Shown here one piece after another: positions 7,602 through 15,719 of a stretch of 64,000 nucleotides of DNA. Both the position numbers and the translations under genes were made by a program. The stretch is taken from positions 1 through 64,000 of the forward strand of contig NZ_JARXZC010000024.1 in the NCBI RefSeq assembly GCF_029894335.1, read 5' to 3'. The notes under the pieces were generated by a model. The model worked only from the letters and a program-made list of their open reading frames with translations, did not search any database and was not told the DNA's origin. Positions within the stretch are counted from its first letter, which is position 1, and each line of letters opens with the position of its first letter. This stretch comes from Kitasatospora sp. MAP5-34. Lineage in GTDB: Bacteria; Actinomycetota; Actinomycetes; Streptomycetales; Streptomycetaceae.

Positions 7602-8564
7602 ATGGCACTGGTCGGACTTGAGGAACTGCGTGCGGCGCAGCGGCGGATCTCGGGAGTCGCGGTACGCACACCGCTGCTGCCCTGCCCGTGGGCGGCGGAG
7701 GGCTCCCGGGCGCTCTGGCTGAAGCCGGAGAACCTGCAGCCGACCGGTGCCTTCAAGATCCGCGGCGCGTACAACCGGCTGGCCGCCCTGACGGACAGTG
7801 AGCGCGCCCGTGGCGTGGTCGCCCAGTCGAGTGGCAACCACGCCCAGGCGGTCGCGTACGCGGCGCGGCTGCTCGGGCTGAAGGCCGTCATCGTGATGCC
7901 GGACACCTCGCCCGCGATGAAGGTCGCGAACACCCGCGCCTTCGGCTCCGAGGTGATCCTCGTCCCACCGGCCGAGCGGGACATCCTGCCCGCCGAGCTG
8001 GTCGAGAAGCACGGCTACGTCTGGGTGCCGCCGTTCGACGACCCGTACATCATCGCGGGCCAGGGCACCGTCGGCCTGGAGATCGGCGAGGACGCCCCGG
8101 ACGAGCTGGACACCGTGCTGGTGCCGTGCAGCGGCGGCGGACTGCTCGGCGGGACGGCCGCCGCGCTCAAGCTGACCTGTCCGGGCGTCCGGGTGATCGG
8201 CGTCGAGCCGGAACTCGCGGCCGACGCCCAGGAGAGCTTCCGCACCGGCCGCCGCGCGGTGTGGCCCATCGCCGACACCCAGCGGACGCTCGCGGACGGC
8301 CTGCGCACCCCGGCGGTCGGCGTACTGCCGCTGGAACACATGCAGGCGTACGTGGACGACATGGTGACCGTCACCGAGCAGGAGATCCGCGACACCGTCG
8401 CCGTCCTCGCCCGCCGGGGCCGGCTGGTCGCCGAGCCGTCCGGCGCGGTGGCGGCGGCCGCGTACTTCCACCACGCGGACGAACTGGACGGCCGGGTCTT
8501 CGCGGCCGTCGTCACCGGCGGCAACCTCGAGCCGGCACTGCTCGCGGAGCTGCTGGCGCAGTAG
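7602..8564 (+). CDS. PLP-dependent threonine/serine dehydratase-like enzyme
   Basis: A 320-residue fold-type II PLP enzyme, most like catabolic threonine ammonia-lyase or serine racemase. The Schiff-base lysine is K52 in GAFKIRGAYN, the substrate-binding SSGNHAQA loop follows at about residue 77, and the phosphate-binding glycine loop is CSGGGLLGG near residue 175. There is no C-terminal ACT domain, so isoleucine feedback typical of biosynthetic IlvA is not expected. It lies five bases after the Lrp gene with its ribosome-binding site (AAGGGGAG) inside the end of that gene. Threonine dehydratase, serine racemase and hydroxyaspartate dehydratase activities cannot be told apart by eye. Confidence 0.85.
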   Translation: MALVGLEELRAAQRRISGVAVRTPLLPCPWAAEGSRALWLKPENLQPTGAFKIRGAYNRLAALTDSERARGVVAQSSGNHAQAVAYAARLLGLKAVIVMPDTSPAMKVANTRAFGSEVILVPPAERDILPAELVEKHGYVWVPPFDDPYIIAGQGTVGLEIGEDAPDELDTVLVPCSGGGLLGGTAAALKLTCPGVRVIGVEPELAADAQESFRTGRRAVWPIADTQRTLADGLRTPAVGVLPLEHMQAYVDDMVTVTEQEIRDTVAVLARRGRLVAEPSGAVAAAAYFHHADELDGRVFAAVVTGGNLEPALLAELLAQ

Positions 8565-8653
8565 GCCCGCGCCCCTGGTGGGCGGGCCGTCGGCCACGGG
8601 GGCGTAGGCTCGGTCCCGGTCAATTCTCAAGGCACGAGGAGGCGGGTCACCGC

Positions 8654-9817
8654 ATGGACGCAGGGCTCAAGCGCGAGCTGGAGGCGAAGGTCTACGCGGG
8701 TGAGCGGCTGACCCGCGAGGACGGCATCGCGCTCTACGAGAGCGACGACCTGGCCTGGCTGGGCGGCCTCGCGCACCATGTGCGGACGCAGAAGAACGGC
8801 GACGTCGTCCACTTCAACGTCAACCGCCACCTCAACATGACCAACGTCTGCGCGGCCTCCTGCGCGTACTGCTCGTTCCAGCGCAAGCCGGGCGAGAAGG
8901 ACGCGTACACCATGCGGATCGAGGAGGCCGTCCGGCTGGCGAAGGCGATGGAGGTCGACTCGCTCACCGAGCTGCACATCGTCAACGGCCTGCACCCGAC
9001 CCTGCCGTGGCGCTACTACCCGCGTTCGCTGCGCGAGCTGAAGGCGGCGCTGCCGAGCGTCTCGCTGAAGGCGTTCACCGCGACCGAGATCCACTGGTTC
9101 GAGAAGATCAGCGGCCTGTCGGCGAGTGACATCCTGGACGAGCTGATCGACGCGGGTCTGGAGTCGCTGACCGGCGGCGGCGCGGAGATCTTCGACTGGG
9201 AGGTCCGCCAGCACATCGTCGACCACGAGACCCATTGGGAGGACTGGTCGCGGATCCACCGGCTGGCTCACTCCAAGGGCCTCAAGACCCCGTCGACGAT
9301 GCTCTACGGCCACATCGAGGAGCCCCGCCACCGCGTGGACCACGTGCTGCGGCTGCGCGAGCTGCAGGACGAGACCGGCGGTTTCCAGGTCTTCATCCCG
9401 CTGCGCTACCAGCACGACTTCCACGATTCCAAGGACGGGGTCGTCCGCAACAGGCTGATGGCCCGTACCGAGATGGCGACCGGCGCCGAGGCGCTGAAGA
9501 CCTTCGCGGTCTCCCGGCTGCTCTTCGACAACGTCCCGCACGTCAAGGTCTTCTGGGTGATGCACGGCGTCACCACCGCGCAGCTGGCGCTCAGCCACGG
9601 CGCGGACGACATGGACGGTTCGGTCGTCGAGTACAAGATCACGCACGACGCGGACAACTTCGGCACGCCGAACAAGCTCGGCCGTGACGACCTGCTGGAC
9701 CTGATCCGCGACGCGGGCTTCCGCCCGGTCGAGCGGAACACCCGCTACGAGATCATCCGCGAGTACGACGGCCCCGACTTCGGGCGTCGCGAGACGCCGC
9801 AGGCAATGCGGCTCTGA
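8654..9817 (+). CDS. mqnE: Aminofutalosine synthase (radical SAM)
   Basis: A 387-residue radical SAM enzyme that joins the enolpyruvyl benzoate product of MqnA to the adenosyl group of S-adenosylmethionine, making aminofutalosine, an early step of the alternative menaquinone route. The [4Fe-4S] cluster motif CAASCAYC occurs near residue 77 after NVNRHLNMTNVC. ELHIVNGLHPTLPW and TGGGAEIFDWEVR are typical of the MqnE/MqnC/CofH group, and the length fits MqnE. GAGGAGG lies 11 bases before the ATG. It ends the menaquinone gene group and is followed at once by a strong terminator. Confidence 0.94.
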   Translation: MDAGLKRELEAKVYAGERLTREDGIALYESDDLAWLGGLAHHVRTQKNGDVVHFNVNRHLNMTNVCAASCAYCSFQRKPGEKDAYTMRIEEAVRLAKAMEVDSLTELHIVNGLHPTLPWRYYPRSLRELKAALPSVSLKAFTATEIHWFEKISGLSASDILDELIDAGLESLTGGGAEIFDWEVRQHIVDHETHWEDWSRIHRLAHSKGLKTPSTMLYGHIEEPRHRVDHVLRLRELQDETGGFQVFIPLRYQHDFHDSKDGVVRNRLMARTEMATGAEALKTFAVSRLLFDNVPHVKVFWVMHGVTTAQLALSHGADDMDGSVVEYKITHDADNFGTPNKLGRDDLLDLIRDAGFRPVERNTRYEIIREYDGPDFGRRETPQAMRL

Positions 9818-9825
9818 TCACACTC

Positions 9826-9869
9826 ACGCAGAGATCCCCCGGCCGAACCAGGCCGGGGGATCTCTGCGT
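9826..9869 (+). terminator. Perfect 19-bp hairpin after mqnE
   Basis: The arms at 9826-9844 and 9851-9869 are exact reverse complements with a six-base loop (gaacca). It begins eight bases after the mqnE stop. There is no long T run, as is usual for terminators of high-GC actinomycetes. Confidence 0.85.
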
Positions 9870-10017
9870 CTGTGGATGTACGCGGGGCACACCCGGGACA
9901 TCTGCGGGACATACATGCCCATTTCACCCGGCCTCACCACACGCTGCGCGTATGCTCACAGGCTCACCACATGTCGCGGGTTTCGTTTCTGGCCGTGACT
10001 TTGGAAGGATCGTCAGC

Positions 10018-10950
10018 ATGTCCGGTACCCGCCGAGCCACCGCCACCGCCCCTCGCCGTCATCAGGCCACCCCTCAGCAGTCGGGTGTCGACAGCACGGG
10101 CGGGCGGTCGAGAGGGCATCGGCGCAAGCCACGCAAGCGCCGGGGCCGGGCTCTGATGGGTGGTACGGCGATGCTGCTGGCCGCCGCGGCGGGCTGGTTC
10201 ACGATCGGCCCGGGCCGGACGGCTCCCGTCGTCAACACGGCCGGCGCCCCGGATGTGCCGCAGGCCGACCAGCCCTCCCCGAACCCCTCCACCGCGCAGG
10301 CCGGGATCGGCCGGACCGACCCCCCGGCCGCCGACCGCTCCGACCGCAGCGACGGCTCGCTCGCCGCCATACCGGGCCTGGGTGCCTCGTTCCTCTCCCG
10401 GGTGCCCGCCGAGACCCGGCAGCTGCTGGTGGCCTCCGGCAAGGGCAAGGACTCCTCCGACGCCACCGTCACGCTCTTCACCCGCACCCCCGAGGGCAGG
10501 TGGCAGGCCGGGACGGCCTGGCCCGCCCACAACGCGTACAAGGGCTGGACGGACGACCACAGCTCCGGCGACCTGCGCAGCCCGATCGGCGTCTTCGCGC
10601 TGACTGATGCGGGCGGTCACAACGCCGACCCGGGCAGCAAGCTCCCGTACGACCAGAGCTCCGCCTTCGTGATGAACGGCACCGGGTTCAACGGCGAGCA
10701 GCTGGCGGGGTCCTTCAACTACGTGGTGGCGATCAACTACAACCGGGTGGCCGGCAGCTCCCCGCTGGACGGTCGCTTCCCCGACGGCGCGGCCAAGGGC
10801 GGCGGCATCTGGCTGCACGTGGACCACGGCGGGCCGACCCACGGGTGCGTCACGCTCACCGAGGACCACATGGCCGAGTTGATCAAGGTGCTGGACCCGG
10901 CTCTGCACCCGATGATCGCGATGGGAGACGCCGCTTCGCTGGCCGCCTGA
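10018..10950 (+). CDS. Secreted/membrane-anchored L,D-transpeptidase-like (YkuD fold) protein
   Basis: A 310-residue protein with a basic N-terminal region (RKPRKRRGRALMGGTAMLL), one hydrophobic segment near residue 45 that acts as a signal anchor, a Pro/Ser/Asp-rich linker, and a C-terminal catalytic domain. The catalytic motif is HVDHGGPTHGCVTL, with the nucleophilic cysteine at residue 277 and the partner histidine ahead of it, as in YkuD-type enzymes that form 3-3 peptidoglycan cross-links or attach proteins. The ATG at 10018 is chosen for GGAAGGA eight bases upstream; earlier starts add nothing conserved. It is a single-gene unit between a terminator and the KAS III gene. Confidence 0.85.
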   Translation: MSGTRRATATAPRRHQATPQQSGVDSTGGRSRGHRRKPRKRRGRALMGGTAMLLAAAAGWFTIGPGRTAPVVNTAGAPDVPQADQPSPNPSTAQAGIGRTDPPAADRSDRSDGSLAAIPGLGASFLSRVPAETRQLLVASGKGKDSSDATVTLFTRTPEGRWQAGTAWPAHNAYKGWTDDHSSGDLRSPIGVFALTDAGGHNADPGSKLPYDQSSAFVMNGTGFNGEQLAGSFNYVVAINYNRVAGSSPLDGRFPDGAAKGGGIWLHVDHGGPTHGCVTLTEDHMAELIKVLDPALHPMIAMGDAASLAA

Positions 10951-11070
10951 CCTCGGGTTCCGCCTATGCCGGGCCTATATTCGGCGGTGTGCGGCCGGTG
11001 GACGACCCGTGCGGGACATGGGCTGTTGTCCGGCCCCTACAGCTTCCGGCCACTTACCTTGTACCGGGGC

Positions 11071-11094
11071 GTTACCAGCAGACTGACCGGTAAC
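11071..11094. promoter_or_regulatory. Candidate operator upstream of the KAS III-like gene
   Basis: GTTACCAG at 11071-11078 and CCGGTAAC at 11087-11094 form an inverted repeat (7 of 8 positions) with an eight-base spacer, ending 16 bases before the ATG at 11111. A further TACCGG lies just upstream. The symmetry suits a TetR-type repressor; the binder is unknown. Confidence 0.4.
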
Positions 11095-11110
11095 GCGGTT
11101 GAGTGGCAGT

Positions 11111-12052
11111 ATGACCGCCTCCCGCATCGTGGCGCTCGGCCACTACCAGCCGCCCAAGGTCCTCACCAATGACGACCTGGCGAAGCTGGTCGACACCGAC
11201 GACGAGTGGATCCGCAGCAGGGTGGGTGTACGAACCAGGCATATCGCCGTCGACGAGACCCTGGTGGACCTCGCCACCGAGGCCGCGCAGAAGGCGCTGG
11301 CCAACAGCGGCCTGCACGCCCAGCAGATCGACCTGGTGGTGGTTGCGACCTGCACCGCCGTCGAACGCAGCCCGAACACCGCCGCCGCCGTGTCCGCCCG
11401 GCTCGGCGTCCCCTCGCCTGCCGCGTACGACATCAACACCGTCTGCTCCGGCTTCTCCTACGCGCTGGCCACCGCCGACCACGCGATCCGCGCGGGGGCC
11501 GCGACCCGGGCGCTGGTGATCGGCGCCGAGCGGATGTCCGACACCATCGACTGGACCGACCGCTCCACCTGCGTGATCTTCGGCGACGGCGCCGGAGCCG
11601 CCGTGGTCGAGGCCGTCCCGGACGAGCAGTCCGGCATCGGCCCGGTGCTCTGGGGCTCCGAGCCGGACAAGGGCGACGCCGTGGTGATCACCGGATGGGA
11701 CCCGACGATCAGCCAGGTCGGCCAGACGGTGTTCCGCTGGGCCACCACCAAGATCGCCCCGCTGGCCCGGGAGACCTGCCTCAAGGCCGGTATCGAACCG
11801 TCCGAGCTCAAGGGCTTCGTCGCCCACCAGGCCAACCTGCGGATCATCGACGCCATCGCCAACAAGCTGGGCGCACCGAACGCGGTGATCGCCCGCGACG
11901 TGGTCGACTCCGGCAACACCTCGGCCGCCTCCATCCCGCTGGCCCTCAGCAAGCTGGTCGAACGCGGCGAGCTGGTGTCCGGTGACCCGGTGCTGCTCTT
12001 CGGCTTCGGCGGCGGGCTGGCGTACGCGGGACAGGTCGTCCGCTGCCCGTAG
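11111..12052 (+). CDS. 3-oxoacyl-ACP synthase III-like (FabH/KAS III) enzyme
   Basis: A 313-residue thiolase-fold condensing enzyme. The KAS III catalytic triad is intact: C112 in NTVCSGFS, H239 in VAHQANLR and N269 in SGNTSAAS; the C-terminal FGFGGGLAYAG loop is also present. It would decarboxylatively condense an acyl-CoA with malonyl-ACP. It is not next to fabD/acpP/fabF, so it is probably not the housekeeping FabH of the fatty acid operon; a side role in priming a special fatty acid or metabolite is inference. ATG at 11111 fits the family N-terminus; an in-frame TTG four codons earlier is less likely. It is transcribed alone and ends in a strong terminator. Confidence 0.9.
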   Translation: MTASRIVALGHYQPPKVLTNDDLAKLVDTDDEWIRSRVGVRTRHIAVDETLVDLATEAAQKALANSGLHAQQIDLVVVATCTAVERSPNTAAAVSARLGVPSPAAYDINTVCSGFSYALATADHAIRAGAATRALVIGAERMSDTIDWTDRSTCVIFGDGAGAAVVEAVPDEQSGIGPVLWGSEPDKGDAVVITGWDPTISQVGQTVFRWATTKIAPLARETCLKAGIEPSELKGFVAHQANLRIIDAIANKLGAPNAVIARDVVDSGNTSAASIPLALSKLVERGELVSGDPVLLFGFGGGLAYAGQVVRCP

Positions 12053-12078
12053 GCATCGCCGGCAGGCGATCAGCCGCT

Positions 12079-12128
12079 GAAACATGCAGCAGGGGCGCGG
12101 GGAGACCCGCGCCCCTGCTGCATGTTTC
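12079..12128. terminator. 23-bp perfect hairpin after the KAS III-like gene
   Basis: The arms at 12079-12101 and 12106-12128 are exact reverse complements with a four-base loop (gaga). The inner part, AGGGGCGCGGGG with its complement, is the same sequence theme found in the hairpin at 15638-15710. It lies between convergent genes and can act in both directions. Confidence 0.85.
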
Positions 12129-12167
12129 GTTGCGTGTTCCAGCGGCTGGACATGGCCGGACATGGCT

Positions 12168-12206
12168 GTGGGGCGGTCGGAATCCTGGTGATTCCGACCG
12201 CCCCAC
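12168..12206. terminator. Second hairpin between KAS III-like and tetR genes
   Basis: Arms 12168-12183 and 12191-12206 are a perfect 16-bp inverted repeat with a seven-base loop. It most likely serves the leftward tetR transcript that ends at 12329, giving a double terminator between convergent units. Confidence 0.75.
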
Positions 12207-12328
12207 GGTGGTTTCTGGCGCGTCGCGGTACGTCGGCGAACCTCCCCCGAGGACACGGCCGCCGTCCGGCACACCCCGGACAGGAGGCCGGGGCTACGCG
12301 CGAGCTGGATGGTGCGGAGCGAGGTCTG

Positions 12329-12970
12329 TTACTTGGGCGGCTTCTTCCCGGTGACACCCAGGTAGACCTGCAGCGCCAGGTTGGGCTTGAGGTCCTTGAC
12401 CTTGACGCCCCAGGAGGTGAAGGCCTTCGAGTGCTCCGCCGCCGAGGCGAGGAGCGAGACCAGCGATCCTGAGACGGCAGCCGGGTCGACCGACTTGTCG
12501 GTCTTTGCCTGGTTGGCCTTGACGGCTTCGGTGAGCGGCCCGGCGACCGAGTTGAGGACCTTCATGCGGATCTTGAAGAACCGCTTGTCCCCTTCGGCAG
12601 CACCGAGAGTGACCACTCGGAGAATGGCGTCGTTCTTGCGCCAGAAGGCGAGGAATCCGTCCACCAGTTCTTCCGAAGTGGTGAAGCCGGTCTTTCCCGC
12701 CCAGGACTTTCCATCGACGAGCTCTTTGAGCCCGCCGCTGTCCTCGGCCATTTCCTCGGCGATCTCGAGGACGGCGCCCTCGACATCCGGGAAGTACTGG
12801 TAGAAGGTCGCGGGGGAGGTTCCCGCCATACGGGCGACGTCGATGACCTTGACGTCCCGATAGGGCGACGTGCTGAGCATCTCGCGGAGGCAGTCGAGCA
12901 GCTTCTGCCGCGTCTCCTGTCCGCGTCGCCCGGCGACGCGACCGTCGACGGTGCGAACTTGTCCTGTCAT
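12329..12970 (-). CDS. TetR-family transcriptional regulator
   Basis: A 213-residue TetR repressor. The N-terminal DNA-binding domain is clear: RQKLLDCLREMLSTSPYRDV followed by DVARMAGTSPATFYQYFPDVEGAVLE (helix-turn-helix, residues about 20-65). The ligand-binding domain carries unusual runs of lysine and ends VYLGVTGKKPPK. Similar regulators in Streptomyces (the SCO4450/SCO4940-like type, from memory) lack a known ligand. It faces away from the kinase gene at 13338, with which it shares a 367-base interval, and converges on the KAS III-like gene. Confidence 0.9.
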   Translation of the reverse strand: MTGQVRTVDGRVAGRRGQETRQKLLDCLREMLSTSPYRDVKVIDVARMAGTSPATFYQYFPDVEGAVLEIAEEMAEDSGGLKELVDGKSWAGKTGFTTSEELVDGFLAFWRKNDAILRVVTLGAAEGDKRFFKIRMKVLNSVAGPLTEAVKANQAKTDKSVDPAAVSGSLVSLLASAAEHSKAFTSWGVKVKDLKPNLALQVYLGVTGKKPPK

Positions 12971-13337
12971 GCCGTCAGCTTACCGTGGCACGATCTTGGC
13001 GCGATTCGGTGATGCGACTATTACTCCGCCCGGGGGTGGGATTGGCGCGGAGCGGGGCGCGCGGAGGGATATTCAGAGCGCCTGTCGGGGGTATCGAAGC
13101 CCCCCCGTGTGCTGATGATCCCACAGCGTGACGAAGGGTCGGCTGAGGGTCGGTCGAGTGGCACAGAGTGATCGTCAGTGACCGCCGCGCAGCGGACCGG
13201 CCGTCCGTCAGATCCCGCCGGGACGGGCCGGACCGGCGCGTCCCGGGCAGGGAGATTGGCTCCGGTGGGGCGGGCATTGGACAATCGGGGTCGGCGTACC
13301 CTGCCCGGGTGCGGCATAACGGGGAGGTGGCAGCGGA
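12971..13337. other. Divergent intergenic region between tetR and the kinase gene
   Basis: This 367-base region holds the promoters of the leftward tetR gene and the rightward kinase gene. An 11-bp perfect inverted repeat, CCCGGGCAGGG at 13242-13252 and its complement at 13299-13309, brackets the last 100 bases before the kinase start. GGGAGGTGG just upstream of the GTG at 13338 is the kinase ribosome-binding site. No gene is seen here. Confidence 0.5.
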
Positions 13338-15629
13338 GTGGACCAGCTGACGGCGCACGATCCGCGCAGGATCGGGCCCTTCGAGGTGCTGGGGCGGCTC
13401 GGCGCGGGCGGGATGGGACTGGTCTACCTGGCGCGTTCCGCGTCCGGCAGGCGGGTCGCCATCAAGACCGTCCGGGGGGAGCTGGCAGAGGACGAGCTGT
13501 TCCGGGTCCGCTTCGCCCGTGAGATCGCCGCCGCCAAGACGGTCGGCGGGTTCTACACCGCCGCCGTGGTGGACGCCGATGCCGACGCGCCGGTGCCCTG
13601 GCTGGCCACCGCGTACGTGCCGGCGCCCTCGCTGGAGGACCTGGTCGAGGAGTGCGGGCCGCTGCCCGTGGACGCCGTCCGCTGGCTGGTCGCCGGGATC
13701 GCCGAGGCGCTGCAGTCCATCCACGCGGCCGGGCTGGTCCACCGCGACCTCAAGCCGTCCAACGTGCTGGTGGTCGAGGACGGCCCGCGCGTGATCGACT
13801 TCGGCATCGCCGCCGGGGTCTCCAGCTCACGGCTGACCATGACCAACGTCGCGGTCGGCACACCCGCCTACATGTCGCCCGAGCAGGCGAAGGACAGCCG
13901 CAGCGTCACCGGCGCCAGCGATGTCTTCTCGCTCGGCTCGCTGCTGGTCTTCTGCGCCACCGGCCACGCCCCCTACCGGGGGTCCAACCCGGTCGAGACG
14001 GTCTTTCAGCTGCTCCGCGACCAGCCGGACCTGTCCGGGCTGCCGGTCGAGCTGGTCGACCTCGTCCGGGCCTGTATGCGGCCTGCCGCCGAGCACCGGC
14101 CGACGCCCGCTCAGATCCAGGCCGAGCTGGCCCCGCACCTGTTCTCCCGGGACGAGGCGGCCGGCGAGGTGGAGGACTGGCTGCCGCCCAGCGCGCTGGA
14201 CCTGATCGAGCGCAGGCGCGGCCGCCGGGTGCCCGCTCCCGCCCCCGTCGCACCGCCCGTCCCGGCCGCCCCGCCGATCGCCCCCCAGCTGGTGCCGACG
14301 CAGCCCGCGCCGCCGCGCCCCCCGGACCTCGGGGGAGCGCTCGACGCCGAGGCCGCGACCGAGAAGCTCGCGGGACGTCGGAAGGGCGGCCCCGACGTGA
14401 GCGCCGCCGAGGTCCGGCTGACCGGCGCGGCCGTACGGATAGGGCCCGGCCCCCGGGCCGACCAGGCCGCCGGCGCGGACCCCGCGCCGGCCGGCACCGA
14501 CTGGGTCCGGCGGGCCACCCCGCCCCCGGCCCGGGCGGCCCGCTGGCGGCCCTGGCGGTTCCGGATGTCCAACGACGTCTGGGGCACGCCGGTGGTCGCC
14601 GACGGCACCCTCTTCGTCTCCAGCTTCGAGGTGCACGCCCTCGACATCGGCTCCGGCCAGCGCCGGTACAAGACCCGTGACGTCGCCTGGGCCCTCGCCG
14701 TCGACTCCGGCCGGGTGCACGCCGCCGACGGCCCGCACCTCTACACCGTGGACGTCGCCGACGGCACCGAACGCTGGCGCAACTCCCTCGACGGCTGGAT
14801 CTACGCCCTGGACGCCGCCGACGGCGTGCTCTGCTGCGGCACCCGGGGCGGCGGCGTCCAACTGCGCTCGGCCGCCAGCGGCGCCGAGCTGTGGCGCGCG
14901 GACGACGCCCAGCAGGACTACGAGAACCCGCAGTCCGGCCCCGCACTGGTGGCCGGCGCGGCGTACTACTACGGCGGCGGACGGCTGCGCTGCGTCGACC
15001 CGCGCGGCGGCGGCCTGCGCTGGGCCTTCCCGGTCGGCGAGGAGGTCCCGTCCCGCCCGGTCGAGCGGGGCGGCGTGCTGTATCTGACGGCCGGCAACCG
15101 GGTCTACGCCCTGGACGCCGCCACCGGCGCGGAGCGCTGGCGCTTCGACGCGGCGGTGGTGCTCTTCACCCCGCCCGCCCTGGACGCCTCGGCGGTGTAC
15201 GTCGCCGACTACCTCGGCACCGTCTACGCCCTGGACGCCGCCACCGGCCGGGACCGCTGGCGCGGCCGTACCGGCAGCCGCCAGGGCGCCGAGCCGGTCG
15301 TCGTCGCGGCGAACACCGCACTGGTCGCCGCCGGGGAGACCCTGCACGCCTTCGACACGGTCTCCGGCCGCGAACGCTGGCGCTACACCGCGCGCGGCGA
15401 GATCGTCGGCTCCCCGGCGGTCGGCGACGGCCTGGTCCACGTCGGCAGCCGCGACCACTCCCTGCACACCCTCGACCTGACCACCGGCCGCCTCCGCTGG
15501 GAACTCGGCACCAAGGGCGAACTCACCGGCTCCCCGGTCGCGATCGGCGGCCGGGTGTTCGTGGGCAGCAAGGACCGCTGCGTGTACGCGCTCGACGCGT
15601 TCTACGGCACCGCTGTGCCGTCCCAGTAG
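13338..15629 (+). CDS. Soluble Ser/Thr protein kinase with C-terminal PQQ-type beta-propeller (AfsK-like)
   Basis: A 763-residue protein. Residues 12-265 are a complete Hanks-type kinase: GAGGMGLVY loop, K43 in VAIK, E62, HRDLKPSN at 135-142, D154 in DFG, and SPEQAKDS in the activation segment. A Pro/Ala-rich linker follows (about 300-400). The remainder is a PQQ-like propeller with repeated units such as VYALDAATGAERW, DAATGRDRW, and GSRDHSLHTLDLTTGRLRW. There is no transmembrane helix, unlike PknB-type kinases; this domain order with no membrane span is that of AfsK of S. coelicolor, which phosphorylates AfsR and affects antibiotic output and polar growth. No afsR or forkhead-associated gene is nearby. 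GTG start with GGGAGG eight bases upstream. Confidence 0.92.
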   Translation: MDQLTAHDPRRIGPFEVLGRLGAGGMGLVYLARSASGRRVAIKTVRGELAEDELFRVRFAREIAAAKTVGGFYTAAVVDADADAPVPWLATAYVPAPSLEDLVEECGPLPVDAVRWLVAGIAEALQSIHAAGLVHRDLKPSNVLVVEDGPRVIDFGIAAGVSSSRLTMTNVAVGTPAYMSPEQAKDSRSVTGASDVFSLGSLLVFCATGHAPYRGSNPVETVFQLLRDQPDLSGLPVELVDLVRACMRPAAEHRPTPAQIQAELAPHLFSRDEAAGEVEDWLPPSALDLIERRRGRRVPAPAPVAPPVPAAPPIAPQLVPTQPAPPRPPDLGGALDAEAATEKLAGRRKGGPDVSAAEVRLTGAAVRIGPGPRADQAAGADPAPAGTDWVRRATPPPARAARWRPWRFRMSNDVWGTPVVADGTLFVSSFEVHALDIGSGQRRYKTRDVAWALAVDSGRVHAADGPHLYTVDVADGTERWRNSLDGWIYALDAADGVLCCGTRGGGVQLRSAASGAELWRADDAQQDYENPQSGPALVAGAAYYYGGGRLRCVDPRGGGLRWAFPVGEEVPSRPVERGGVLYLTAGNRVYALDAATGAERWRFDAAVVLFTPPALDASAVYVADYLGTVYALDAATGRDRWRGRTGSRQGAEPVVVAANTALVAAGETLHAFDTVSGRERWRYTARGEIVGSPAVGDGLVHVGSRDHSLHTLDLTTGRLRWELGTKGELTGSPVAIGGRVFVGSKDRCVYALDAFYGTAVPSQ

Positions 15630-15637
15630 GGCAGCGG

Positions 15638-15710
15638 GGGCGCGGGGACCTGCGCGACGCGGAAGGTGCGGCGCCGGCACCTCCGGTTTCGCGCAGTTCC
15701 CCGCGCCCCT
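15638..15710. terminator. Long imperfect palindrome between kinase and galE (dispersed-repeat type)
   Basis: Outer arms 15638-15658 and 15690-15710 pair over 21 bases with one mismatch, and an inner stem (AGGTGC/GCACCT) closes the tip. The arm text CGCGCAGTTCCCCGCGCCCC is, from memory, one of the most frequent intergenic palindromic repeats of streptomycetes. It lies between convergent genes and probably terminates both. Confidence 0.75.
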
Positions 15711-15719
15711 GAAGAACCG

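Noticed and set aside
13827..15680. 617-codon minus-strand open frame opposite the kinase gene
   Set aside because: High-GC shadow of the kinase; composition is extreme (Gly/Ala/Arg/Val) and no motif is present.
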